Assembly (NCBI RefSeq): GCF_000416985.1
Contig: NZ_ATDL01000007.1
Span: forward strand, 62,001-126,000
DNA length: 64,000 nt
Origin: Sphingobacterium paucimobilis HER1398
Lineage (GTDB): Bacteria; Bacteroidota; Bacteroidia; Sphingobacteriales; Sphingobacteriaceae
Direction: 5' to 3'
Every line of letters starts with the position of its first letter. The first letter of the stretch is position 1. This document shows positions 26,942 through 34,728 of the stretch, piece after piece. The notes beneath the pieces are model-generated. The model was not told the origin of the DNA, searched no databases, and worked only from the letters and a program-made list of their open reading frames with translations. A program made the translations under genes and the position numbers.

Positions 26942-27195
26942 CTTCGGTAGTGCTTGCATGATGCTTCGAGAATGCTAGGGCACAGGTTCGAGACAGGTTC
27001 GGGTTATGGTCGCTTGTTCTTCGGCTGTCGTTTGCCTTCGAGCCAAGGCGTAACCGAAGAATCATCGAAGGGTAGTCGAAGCTGTCCCGAAGGAATCCCG
27101 AGGATGGTACGGAGGTGTATCGGAGCGTAGTCGAAGCTATAACGGAGTTGAGGGGACTTGAGCAGACTTAAGGAGACTTGAACGGACTTTGTGAG
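26942..27195. repeat. symmetric array of pentamers with an exact 11-bp period
   Basis: On the left, pentamers of type (C/G)TTCG begin at 26942, 26953, 26964, 26975, 26986, 26997, 27008, 27019 and loosely 27030. On the right, CGAAG/CGGAG/CGAGG begin at 27055, 27066, 27077, 27088, 27099, 27110, 27121, 27132 and 27143. Spacing is always 11 bp with variable 6-bp spacers, and the two halves are mirror-complementary about 27039. GACTT then recurs every 10 bp at 27155, 27165, 27175 and 27185. No credible gene lies in this ~360-bp stretch. Confidence 0.85.
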
Positions 27196-27238
27196 TGTTA
27201 TTTGTTCTGCTGTCTAGTTTTTGTTAACTTGTAGGTTT

Positions 27239-27246
27239 TAAGTTTG
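27239..27246 (+). promoter_or_regulatory. candidate -7 element for the orphan gene
   Basis: TAAGTTTG matches TAnnTTTG, 32 nt before the ATG at 27279. Confidence 0.4.
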
Positions 27247-27278
27247 TTATAGTTTTTTTTAAACCAATTGTCTCTTTT

Positions 27279-28058
27279 ATGGACGAAATTATCAAAGAAG
27301 TTGTTTCCCAAAAATTGCGTAAGCGCGGTGCAGACTATAATCTTGGTGAAAATAGCAAGCTTGCGAATGTGGATTTTACCTATGCTAGCAGGGTGAGTTC
27401 TAAGATATATCAATACAGTAAAAAAAATTGGCGTGAGATGACCAGCCGATCTGTTTTTAATCGTTTGACGAAGAAGGTAAGTCAACTCGTTCGGCTGGAC
27501 GAGGAGCATGAGCTAGGGCAGTTACGGATAGGGTACGGTAATAGCTCCACTTTGAAAGAGTTCCGTTGGAATAAGAAACGAACCTTCTACGGACTTGTTC
27601 CGTGGCAAACGGAGATTCGGTATAGAGAGGATCAAAGAGATATTTTAGTGAAAATTCTAGACGACAAGCTGTGGCGTGTTGCAAGCACTGATAAGGGGAT
27701 AAGTTCGCTATGCATTCGTTATCATGCTTTGAAAGTGCCCTTTGAATTGGATGATGAAATTGACTTTCTCTACTCGAAGGAACTTCATGTGTTTCCAGGT
27801 AAAGAGCCGCCGGCAAAAGAAACAGAGTTTTCAGTGCCAGATTGGGACAATTGTTTGATTGTTGTAACAGGGGTGGTTCGTTGTCGTGTATGGCATGCTG
27901 GTGGTAAGGAAGATTATTTGTCCAATAGTCAGGCTTTTATGGCAGCGGATATACTGGAAGTTTTTCGGATCCGTAATGGAAAGTTGATGAAAGATGTGGT
28001 CCGCGAATCAACACCCGTGCAGAAATCTACTCAAGAAGGGGGAACAGAGTGGGTGTAA
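27279..28058 (+). CDS. hypothetical protein, 259 aa
   Basis: I do not recognise the family. No signal peptide or membrane segment, so probably cytosolic. The N-terminal half is basic and aromatic (KIYQYSKKNWREMTSR, EFRWNKKRTFYGLVPW), and the C-terminal half looks beta-rich with WDNCLIVVTGVVRCRVW. Similar short beta-rich proteins of unknown function are scattered in Sphingobacteriaceae accessory regions; I cannot place it in one. It stands alone between the 11-bp array and a terminator, convergent with the HEPN operon, at the left end of the accessory island. Confidence 0.65.
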   Translation: MDEIIKEVVSQKLRKRGADYNLGENSKLANVDFTYASRVSSKIYQYSKKNWREMTSRSVFNRLTKKVSQLVRLDEEHELGQLRIGYGNSSTLKEFRWNKKRTFYGLVPWQTEIRYREDQRDILVKILDDKLWRVASTDKGISSLCIRYHALKVPFELDDEIDFLYSKELHVFPGKEPPAKETEFSVPDWDNCLIVVTGVVRCRVWHAGGKEDYLSNSQAFMAADILEVFRIRNGKLMKDVVRESTPVQKSTQEGGTEWV

Positions 28059-28066
28059 TGCTGCAA

Positions 28067-28102
28067 AAAAAGCCTCGATGCGAAGATACACCAAGGCTTT
28101 TT
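28067..28102. terminator. bidirectional terminator between the orphan gene and the HEPN operon
   Basis: A 9-bp stem AAAAAGCCT / AGGCTTTTT with an 18-nt loop; A/T runs on both sides serve both convergent genes. Confidence 0.75.
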
Positions 28103-28110
28103 AGTCTCTA

Positions 28111-29829
28111 TTATGCGCATTGTTCGATGTTTTCGGTTTTATTGACTTCTTGTAGCTGTTTTTGTTCTTGGAAATAGTCTCTCATAAAGTAATCTGTGTC
28201 CTCTGAAAACTGTGTTATATTTTTGTTTAGTATTTCTATTTCTGTGACCCCACCAAAGAAACAATCGGAGTGCTTATATTGGCCTTGAGCTTCTGCTAAT
28301 GCGGAGAAGTAAATTTGATTATGCTTATTGTGACGGACAAAAACTGAGCATAAATTGGGATAGAAAGCTTCGCAAAGATCCATCATGTAGTTTAGGTTGG
28401 TGCTACGTGGGGCATAGCGTAGGTGAGTGTTTAATAATCCTAAACAAATTTGTTCTAGCGAGAGAGCTAGTAGAAAGATAGTGGCTTCATATTCTACTTC
28501 ATAGGCAAATTCGTTAGGTAAATATTTTAAATCGTGTGCTTTCTTTTGATGATTTTTCCATTTGTTTTCCAGTTTTAACCAATCTATAGTTTCTATTTCA
28601 AGATCTCCTACATCTTTTATATATTCCCTATCCCTATCCCTATTCCTATACCAACACTCTCCAGCTTGCATTAGGTTCGTACGAAATACATCACCCTTTT
28701 TCAGTTTCTTTTCAACCTGCTCCGGTGTCTCTTGGATTAAAGTCACTTTAATCTTCTCCGGTAGTAACTGCATAACACAGTTTTGAAGATCCATAATCGG
28801 TCTGTTCTGATTGGACATAATCGCGAAGAGATAATAATGATGAATCTCCTGGTGTGACTGCTGAACATTCAGTAGGTTGCACATACTGTCCTGACGTGTC
28901 ACATAGGCAAAGCAGTAAAGCCCATGTACCTGTCCATAGGTTTCCAGCGCATTGTGGATAAGGTCGCGGTGGTTGTTGTTGATGTTTGTTGACTTTTCCA
29001 TATCTATTTTGGTTTTAATAATGTTGCTTTGTTGATGAGGTTCCTGGATAGATGAAAACTTTTCCTCTATTTCTTGCAGTAGCTCCTGTTCGTAGTCCAC
29101 TATCCAAGTCATTGTTCGGTCAGCTATGTCTTTGCAGAACGCGATTTTCTGAAGATCCATCGTAAAGTTGTTCTTGTAGCGGGAGCAGGTATATGACTCC
29201 GTTAATTTATGAACAGCGAGTTCCTCCTCTTTGGTGCTGATCAGCGTACTCAAGACGGGGTCATAGGGTCTGAAAAAATCTATGTTCTGCTTCAGGGAGT
29301 GCGAGCGCTCCTCGACACCTAGTAACAATTTCTGTGCTACGCGTAATGATATTTCAAGCGCTTGATGAAGCATAAATGCCGCATTGGGATAGTTTTCCTT
29401 GCTATAATAAAGATGGTATCCTTCCATAAAGGCGGTGATTTTGTCCTTTTCTCTTTTTATATATGATCTTGTTTGCTCAAGAAGCTCGTCGGAACCAAGC
29501 ACCGGAAGGATTACTGTATTTATCGGTTCGGGATTTACATAAATCCGGTTTCTAGACTGACAGTTGAGGTATAAGCGGCCAAGTCCATCGTTGATTCTGG
29601 ACTGTACTTCTTTGGTATTGTAGAAGGTAAAATAGTGGTCTTCCATGGGCTGCAGTGCACGTTGGCATCTTTCCCTTAGGGTGCTGCTGCGTTGCTTGTT
29701 GTGCGTATGTACTTGTACGATTGTTTGTACGATTCCGTTGCGGTTGTAGGTCCATAAGAATATCTCGTCGACGGTGAGATGTTTGAAAATGATCTCAAAA
29801 TTGCTTTCTAGTGTTGTTGTCATGTCCAA
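28111..29829 (-). CDS. tandem-duplicated degenerate nucleotidyltransferase-HEPN protein
   Basis: 572 residues, cytosolic. Two HEPN-like helical domains are visible: ~136-245 (NYPNAAFMLHQALEISLRVA, then SHSLKQNIDFF and ESYTCSRYKNNF) and ~437-552 (ATIFLLALSLEQICLGLL, then TNLNYMMDLCEAFYP). Each follows a ~100-residue segment with similar layout, including a matching pair QSRINDGLGRLY.. and KKLKKGDVFRTNL..GECWY that resembles the end of minimal nucleotidyltransferase domains. No GS-x-D-x-D active-site motif is present, and the HEPN RNase R-x4-6-H motif is not intact (RYKNNF). I infer an internal duplication of an inactive NT-HEPN unit. Last gene of a leftward operon; function unknown. Confidence 0.72.
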   Translation of the reverse strand: MDMTTTLESNFEIIFKHLTVDEIFLWTYNRNGIVQTIVQVHTHNKQRSSTLRERCQRALQPMEDHYFTFYNTKEVQSRINDGLGRLYLNCQSRNRIYVNPEPINTVILPVLGSDELLEQTRSYIKREKDKITAFMEGYHLYYSKENYPNAAFMLHQALEISLRVAQKLLLGVEERSHSLKQNIDFFRPYDPVLSTLISTKEEELAVHKLTESYTCSRYKNNFTMDLQKIAFCKDIADRTMTWIVDYEQELLQEIEEKFSSIQEPHQQSNIIKTKIDMEKSTNINNNHRDLIHNALETYGQVHGLYCFAYVTRQDSMCNLLNVQQSHQEIHHYYLFAIMSNQNRPIMDLQNCVMQLLPEKIKVTLIQETPEQVEKKLKKGDVFRTNLMQAGECWYRNRDRDREYIKDVGDLEIETIDWLKLENKWKNHQKKAHDLKYLPNEFAYEVEYEATIFLLALSLEQICLGLLNTHLRYAPRSTNLNYMMDLCEAFYPNLCSVFVRHNKHNQIYFSALAEAQGQYKHSDCFFGGVTEIEILNKNITQFSEDTDYFMRDYFQEQKQLQEVNKTENIEQCA

Positions 29830-29834
29830 TAAGA

Positions 29835-30386
29835 TTAAGGGTGAAAATAGGTTACATTGTCTTTGTGGATTTGTAGAAGAGCATCGGGAAGTAGGAGGAT
29901 GAATTCGCGGGCTATCAGGAGCTCCTGGTCAATTTCATAATCCTGTTGCCTTTTATTGTTGATATCGCTGGATAGAAGTAACTCATCGAGGAAATTGTAC
30001 CAACCGCTTAAGCTCATAAAGCCAAAGAAATCGCAGATGATGCGTTGTGCATCTACTTTTTCTTTCTCTAATAGTAATGCGTTTAATTCTCCAATATCTT
30101 TATACTGAAACAGTTTTTTCTTTGATGTCGGTTGCCAATTCCGCATTTTAAGTATAGTGTAGGCTGCTTCTATCATCTGCGCCAAATGAAGGTAGGTAAA
30201 ACCATAATCGAAGACACGGTTTCTGTCCAACATGGGGCACATGGAGTAACTGAATAGAAATCCAAAATTAAGAGACCAATTGGTACCCCAACCGTGTACA
30301 ATCTCCTTAAGAAATCGATTGGGTTCGCTTGCGTATTCTGGAGCGAGATACCGAAGCTTTTTGATTTTGTGTGTTTTTGTTTCCAT
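29835..30386 (-). CDS. hypothetical protein, paralogue of the next upstream gene
   Basis: 183 residues, no signal peptide or membrane helix. I do not recognise the family. Residues ~65-170 resemble residues ~50-180 of the 406-residue protein encoded just upstream: IEAAYTILKMRNW against VEIAYVIYKKYNI, DFFGFMSLSGWYNFLDEL against KFFSFQSLKKWYDTLDTL, and LLIAREFILLLPDALLQIHK against VLAIRELFMRLTISLHHIYE. The shared all-helical domain is therefore duplicated in neighbouring genes. Its stop lies 5 bp from the HEPN gene start and its own start 29 bp after the upstream stop, so the three genes are one operon. Confidence 0.7.
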   Translation of the reverse strand: METKTHKIKKLRYLAPEYASEPNRFLKEIVHGWGTNWSLNFGFLFSYSMCPMLDRNRVFDYGFTYLHLAQMIEAAYTILKMRNWQPTSKKKLFQYKDIGELNALLLEKEKVDAQRIICDFFGFMSLSGWYNFLDELLLSSDINNKRQQDYEIDQELLIAREFILLLPDALLQIHKDNVTYFHP

Positions 30387-30415
30387 TGTTGTGTGTGGTT
30401 TGTGATTGTTTTGTG

Positions 30416-31636
30416 CTACATTTCTAGTTTCTCTGATTCAGTTGGACTTATGAATTCTATTTCATCTTTGAAGGCTATAATGAAGCTGAGTTCAATGCAT
30501 TTTTGGAGCTGTTGTAAGAACTTTAAATAGCCTCCATTACCTTCAAAACTTTCGTTATTATCTAAAGAGAGATAGATTTCTATAATTTCATTCAATTTGT
30601 CCTCCCACTCATATCCTGGAAGCTCTTCGAAAAGTTGGTATAAATAATATTCAGGTTGTGATATCTCAGAGTAAGATAGATACTTTAATGTAATGACTCT
30701 TCCTTCGTGAATGAACTGTTGGCAAGATTGTAGAGTGGTAATCGATTTAAATTGAAATTTATCAGGATCACATATATTCCGCACATTCTCATCGATGAAT
30801 TTTATTATTTTATGAATACACACACAAAAGTAAAAGGTAGTTCCTGGATGGGATTCTTTGAATGCCTCATTCCAGTCATCGTGTTCTGTATGTATGCTTG
30901 TATGGAGGATTTGACATTCACTCTGCCATCCTTCTAAATCATTGTAAAGGAGTATCTTTCTAAGCTCCTCTAGGATCCTATCTCTATGAGGGTCACCAAT
31001 CTGGGGTTTCCTGATTTCAGGGCTGGACTGGGTATCCAAGTCGTTTGAATCAGTCGCCGCGTTGGTGTTTTGATTGTTGTTTTTGGATACTACATTCTCT
31101 TCGAGCTGATCGTTAATTTCATATTTAGGGAACTCTCCTATTTCGTAGATATGGTGGAGAGAAATTGTCAGTCGCATGAACAGCTCTCTGATTGCGAGTA
31201 CGTAGTCTTCGCCTAGAGCTTCGTGCATATCGATTTCTTCTCTTCTATCTATCATGTTTATCCACAGGGTATCAAGTGTGTCATACCATTTTTTTAAACT
31301 TTGAAAGGAAAAGAATTTACTGATGGAGTCGTAGGGTGTTTCTTCATTGTTTTTGGTTATGGATTTGTTCTCTCTAAAGTTTACATAATCCTGTCGGTTG
31401 TAGAAAAAGTCTAAAGGCTCCTTCTGTTTTGGGATATTGTACTTTTTGTAAATAACGTATGCAATTTCTACCCGACGGATGAGTTCTATAATGTTGTCTC
31501 CAAAGAACATCGATTTAGAACTCCTCATTTTTTTATTTATAGAGGCATTGATGATGGTATCTATATCCGCAAGGCATCGATTGAAATCTGATTCATGGGA
31601 GAAAAAATCGACGAGATATATCATCGGATTCTTCAC
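30416..31636 (-). CDS. hypothetical protein, 406 aa, first gene of the HEPN operon
   Basis: No signal peptide; predicted cytosolic. The N-terminal ~180 residues share a helical domain with the 183-residue protein downstream. A polar Asn-rich linker (about 182-207, NNNQNTNAATDSND) joins an unrelated C-terminal half with many acidic and aromatic residues (LEGWQSECQILHTSIHTE, YYLYQLFEELPGYEWEDKL). I do not recognise either part. Base composition is visibly more AT-rich than flanking housekeeping genes, suggesting transfer. Leads the operon to the NT-HEPN-like gene and is divergent from two HTH genes. Confidence 0.68.
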   Translation of the reverse strand: MKNPMIYLVDFFSHESDFNRCLADIDTIINASINKKMRSSKSMFFGDNIIELIRRVEIAYVIYKKYNIPKQKEPLDFFYNRQDYVNFRENKSITKNNEETPYDSISKFFSFQSLKKWYDTLDTLWINMIDRREEIDMHEALGEDYVLAIRELFMRLTISLHHIYEIGEFPKYEINDQLEENVVSKNNNQNTNAATDSNDLDTQSSPEIRKPQIGDPHRDRILEELRKILLYNDLEGWQSECQILHTSIHTEHDDWNEAFKESHPGTTFYFCVCIHKIIKFIDENVRNICDPDKFQFKSITTLQSCQQFIHEGRVITLKYLSYSEISQPEYYLYQLFEELPGYEWEDKLNEIIEIYLSLDNNESFEGNGGYLKFLQQLQKCIELSFIIAFKDEIEFISPTESEKLEM

Positions 31637-31797
31637 GGTATCTTTATTTAAATACCTAAAGTGTTTCGCTTTTAGTTTCTTTTACGTATTTTTCATAATG
31701 TAAGTTTTGGGTAATTAACGCTTGTGTTTATAATTTACTTCTTTCAAAATCTAATATAAGAATTAATTATCTTCAAAACAAAGTTGTTGACGAAAAA

Positions 31798-31805
31798 TAT
31801 ATTTG
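31798..31805 (+). promoter_or_regulatory. candidate -7 element for the HTH pair
   Basis: TATATTTG matches TAnnTTTG and ends 1 nt before the ATG at 31807. Either the transcript is leaderless or the second ATG at 31819 is used. No matching element was found for the leftward operon in this 170-bp divergent region. Confidence 0.4.
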
Positions 31806-31806
31806 T

Positions 31807-32223
31807 ATGAGCTCTTTAATGAAGAGAATTAAGATTTTGGCGGATAATGAAGGGATGAGTGTAACAGCTTTTGAAGCGGCAATTGGTGCGAGTAAGGGCG
31901 TTTTTTCAAGAGCTTTAGCTAATGGTACTGATATTCAAAGTAAATGGTTGTTGAATGTGGTGGAAAATTATCCGCAGTATTCTACGGATTGGTTATTGAC
32001 AGGCAAAGGAGAGATGTTGCAGGGGGCGAATAAAACGGAAGATCGTGCAGAAACCTATTTAAATGCAGAGCTGGAGGGGGTGAGTAATGCGGTCATTCAT
32101 TCTATGCAGCGCGTTATATCTTCTCAAGAAGTGACGATTAGATCACAGGAGAAGACAATTGTCTCTTTGGAGAAACAATTAGCGCTGTTGGAACGCGAAA
32201 TATCGCTGCTAAGAAAAGACTAA
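31807..32223 (+). CDS. phage-repressor-like HTH protein with C-terminal coiled coil
   Basis: 138 residues. The N-terminal domain is an XRE/CI-like helix-turn-helix (MSVTAFEAAIGASKGVFSRA, then YPQYSTDWLLTGKGEML), a common form in Bacteroidota. The C-terminus is a heptad-rich coiled coil (SLEKQLALLEREISLL) that would dimerise. The alternative start at 31819 (MKRIKIL) fits the promoter position better. It is divergent from the HEPN operon and 19 bp ahead of a second HTH gene of the same build, so it likely regulates the divergent genes. Confidence 0.85.
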   Translation: MSSLMKRIKILADNEGMSVTAFEAAIGASKGVFSRALANGTDIQSKWLLNVVENYPQYSTDWLLTGKGEMLQGANKTEDRAETYLNAELEGVSNAVIHSMQRVISSQEVTIRSQEKTIVSLEKQLALLEREISLLRKD

Positions 32224-32242
32224 TTATTAAAAACCAAATTAT

Positions 32243-32707
32243 ATGGACAATCTATCACTTACTGTTAAAGAGCGTATATTGCTGATTGCAGGACACGCGA
32301 AGATGAGCAAAATTGAGTTTTTTAAGGACCTGGGGATGTCCTATGCTAATTTTAAAGGTGAGCAGAAGAAATCAGGTTTGAGTTCGGATGCGTTATTGAA
32401 AGTATTTTCTAAGTATCCTGAAATAAATCCATCATGGCTATTGCTTGGCGAAGGCGAGATGGTACGTAACCAATCGAGGAAAGAAGCTATTGTTGACGTC
32501 ACGGAATCAGCGCAACAGGGACAAAAAATGATCGGTGCCGAAATGTCATTTGTAGGGATACAGACCCAACTTATCAAGGAGTTTAAAACACTTTTGAAGT
32601 TAGTTACCGAGCAGACATTATATATTATGGAACTGGAGAAGAGAGTGGAAATACTCGAGAAGAAGGGAAAGGACGAGAAAAAGAAGAAAAAGAAAAAGAA
32701 AAAGTAA
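32243..32707 (+). CDS. second phage-repressor-like HTH protein with poly-lysine tail
   Basis: 154 residues. Same architecture as the gene before it: N-terminal HTH (KMSKIEFFKDLGMSYANFKG, then YPEINPSWLLLGEGEMV), a helical middle and a coiled coil (YIMELEKRVEILEKK). It ends in KKGKDE followed by nine lysines, encoded by an A/G-only tract containing AAAAAG hexamers. Because the tract repeats in a multiple of three, slippage would change lysine number without frameshift. Probable partner or paralogue of the preceding repressor. Confidence 0.82.
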   Translation: MDNLSLTVKERILLIAGHAKMSKIEFFKDLGMSYANFKGEQKKSGLSSDALLKVFSKYPEINPSWLLLGEGEMVRNQSRKEAIVDVTESAQQGQKMIGAEMSFVGIQTQLIKEFKTLLKLVTEQTLYIMELEKRVEILEKKGKDEKKKKKKKKK

Positions 32708-32709
32708 AG

Positions 32710-32727
32710 ATCGGCAGGCTCGCCGAT
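32710..32727 (+). terminator. hairpin after the HTH pair
   Basis: ATCGGC / GCCGAT with a 6-nt loop, directly after the stop codon and 6 bp before the next ATG. There is no T-run, so termination is uncertain. Confidence 0.3.
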
Positions 32728-32733
32728 AATCGG

Positions 32734-33966
32734 ATGATGCGTATCAGTAAAAGAATTTTTGCAGGAATGGTAACCTGCGTATTGGCTGTGTTTTTAGGAA
32801 ATGCACAGACTAAAGAATGGAGGCCGGTATATACTTCGAAATGGGATCACCTGCTGTCTTCACCGGACAATAAAAACTCCATATTAGGTGTCCTTTGTAC
32901 CGAAGCATCGATTACGGTGCTGGATTCGACACGTACGCATTACAAAATCAGGGTCAGCAATGGCGATGTAGGCTATATAGCCAAGCAGCCGCTGGATACG
33001 CGGATGTTCAGTAAGACGTCTGCTGGTGAGCCGGCTCAGTATTTCTACCGGGGACCTGAAGGTCAGCAGGGGCCGCACCTCTATGTGCAGGTGGCCGAAC
33101 TGCGTGTGCGTAATCAGCCTTCGACCGAAGGTAAGATCGTACGTAAGGCTAGGCTCAATGAACATACTTTGTTGGATTATTATCCACTGTATAATGATGG
33201 ATGGGTATATATAGGTGATCATTTTCATGAACAGCCGGAGTATATACAGGCCAAGTACCTGGGAATGGAACTGACCTATTCAGAACTTTTGAAAGCGTAT
33301 CTGAAAGTTAAAGATAAGGATATCACAGAAGAACTGAATGCGGCTAGCCGTCTGCGTGAAATCGGATGGTCGAGCAACAAAGCAGATATGTTGCAGGCGC
33401 TACGTTATTACAAAGAGTCTTGGGAGCGATCGGGACAGGCTAACCCCAAGGTGGATATCGAGTTTGAGCTCCTTCTAGCCTCTAAGCTCGAGAATCTGGA
33501 CTATGAGGTTTATGAAAAGGAAATGCGTAAGCTTTCTATGTACTACCTAATACATGGCAGAAGGCTTTGGGATGGTAAGATTTCCGAAAGGGAAGCGGCT
33601 GATCTGAATCTGAAAAAAGTTAAAGATATTCCCGATTCACCGGAATGCGGTTGGGAACCGTTGTTCTTCTACCGATCGGCAGATTTGATTCTGGCATTTG
33701 AAGAGAATTATCCTGCAAAGAACAAAATGGTGGGTTCGGTGTATTCGATTAACTTTGCGGAGCAGCATGCTTTGGTGCTTGGAAAGGAAATTATAGATGG
33801 CAGCTATAGCGAGAAAGATTTCGTGACTAAATTTGGACATCTCCTGACGGTAGATTGGGCTGCGAACCCCCACTATTACCGTATCGCCAATGGGGATGCA
33901 GGCTTCTTTGCCATCACCTTCAAAAATGGTCTGCCTGTAACCTTCGAGTCGGTATATTACTGTTAA
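32734..33966 (+). CDS. exported SH3-domain protein
   Basis: 410 residues with a signal peptide (to ~residue 25, FLGNAQT). Two bacterial SH3-like segments are visible: ~52-90 (ITVLDSTRTHYKIRVSNGDVG) and ~117-175 (LYVQVAELRVRNQPSTEGK, DGWVYIGDHF). A helical stretch and a C-terminal domain of unknown type (WDGKISEREAADL, DWAANPHYYRIANGDAGFF) follow. SH3b domains usually bind cell-wall or partner peptides. The ATG-ATG start (second at 32737) is ambiguous. It begins 26 bp after the HTH pair but composition and content suggest core rather than island DNA. Confidence 0.75.
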   Translation: MMRISKRIFAGMVTCVLAVFLGNAQTKEWRPVYTSKWDHLLSSPDNKNSILGVLCTEASITVLDSTRTHYKIRVSNGDVGYIAKQPLDTRMFSKTSAGEPAQYFYRGPEGQQGPHLYVQVAELRVRNQPSTEGKIVRKARLNEHTLLDYYPLYNDGWVYIGDHFHEQPEYIQAKYLGMELTYSELLKAYLKVKDKDITEELNAASRLREIGWSSNKADMLQALRYYKESWERSGQANPKVDIEFELLLASKLENLDYEVYEKEMRKLSMYYLIHGRRLWDGKISEREAADLNLKKVKDIPDSPECGWEPLFFYRSADLILAFEENYPAKNKMVGSVYSINFAEQHALVLGKEIIDGSYSEKDFVTKFGHLLTVDWAANPHYYRIANGDAGFFAITFKNGLPVTFESVYYC

Positions 33967-34122
33967 GGGAAGTTGAATAGCCCTATTGGTTATCAGTAAA
34001 GATTCTTGTGTGCCTTTGCAGATTTGATAATCAGATGCTTGAAATCGATAAAAAATTTATAATTTGGCATGTCTTGGAAACATTCTCCGAGTTCAGTTTT
34101 TGAAAATCTTAATTGATTGGGC

Positions 34123-34644
34123 ATGTCGGGAATAGAAACGCTTTTCAAAGAGTATTTTGTACGGTTGACGGTTTATGCGTACCCCTTCGTAGACTCTGAA
34201 GAAGTCGCTAAAGATATAGTACAAGAAGCGTTTATTGTCTTAATGGATAGAACGGATATTCTTGCTCGTCCTGAGCGGGTTATCAAAAGCTTTCTGTATA
34301 GTACCGTCAAAAACCAATGCCTAAATTATAAGCGAAGACAAGCCACTGCAGAGAAGATACATGTTGAGTTGAAGGGAGAGGAGGAGAGTGAAACAGATCA
34401 ACTCACTGATTTAATCCGTGCCGAAATAATAGGGGTTCTTCACAATGAACTTTCTACATTGCCCGATAAATGCCAGCACGTATGTAAACTCATCTATTTT
34501 GATGGAAAGAAATATGAAGAGGTTGCTAGGTTGTTGAATATAAGTCTAAATACAGTAAAGAGCCAACGGCAGCGGGCCCTCCGCCTGTTGAAAAGCAAAC
34601 TTCTTCTTTATCTTGTTGCTTTCTTAAAAATTTTATTTATCTAA
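34123..34644 (+). CDS. ECF RNA polymerase sigma factor, module B
   Basis: 173 residues from ATG 34123; a TTG two codons upstream is not favoured. Region 2 (LFKEYFVRLTVYAYPFV, then AKDIVQEAFIVLMDR) and region 4 (GKKYEEVARLLNISLNTVKSQ) are clear. First gene of the second sigma/FecR/SusC/SusD module, separated from FecR by 84 bp. Confidence 0.94.
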   Translation: MSGIETLFKEYFVRLTVYAYPFVDSEEVAKDIVQEAFIVLMDRTDILARPERVIKSFLYSTVKNQCLNYKRRQATAEKIHVELKGEEESETDQLTDLIRAEIIGVLHNELSTLPDKCQHVCKLIYFDGKKYEEVARLLNISLNTVKSQRQRALRLLKSKLLLYLVAFLKILFI

Positions 34645-34728
34645 TAGTCAGTTTGTTGAAGTTTTATTGTGAATAAGATAAACTTTCGCTCACCCTTTTT
34701 TGATTTTCAAGTTACTTAGTTACAAATT

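Noticed and set aside
26942..27195. CRISPR array
   Set aside because: Repeats are only 5 bp with 6-bp spacers and the two halves are mirror images; no cas genes nearby.
28111..29829. Classical MNT-HEPN toxin-antitoxin pair
   Set aside because: Both parts are fused and duplicated in one protein, catalytic NT acids and the RNase HEPN motif are absent, and there is no separate small antitoxin.
30416..31636. RteC-like regulator of conjugative elements
   Set aside because: Aromatic-helical composition is superficially similar, but the characteristic RteC motif order is not present.
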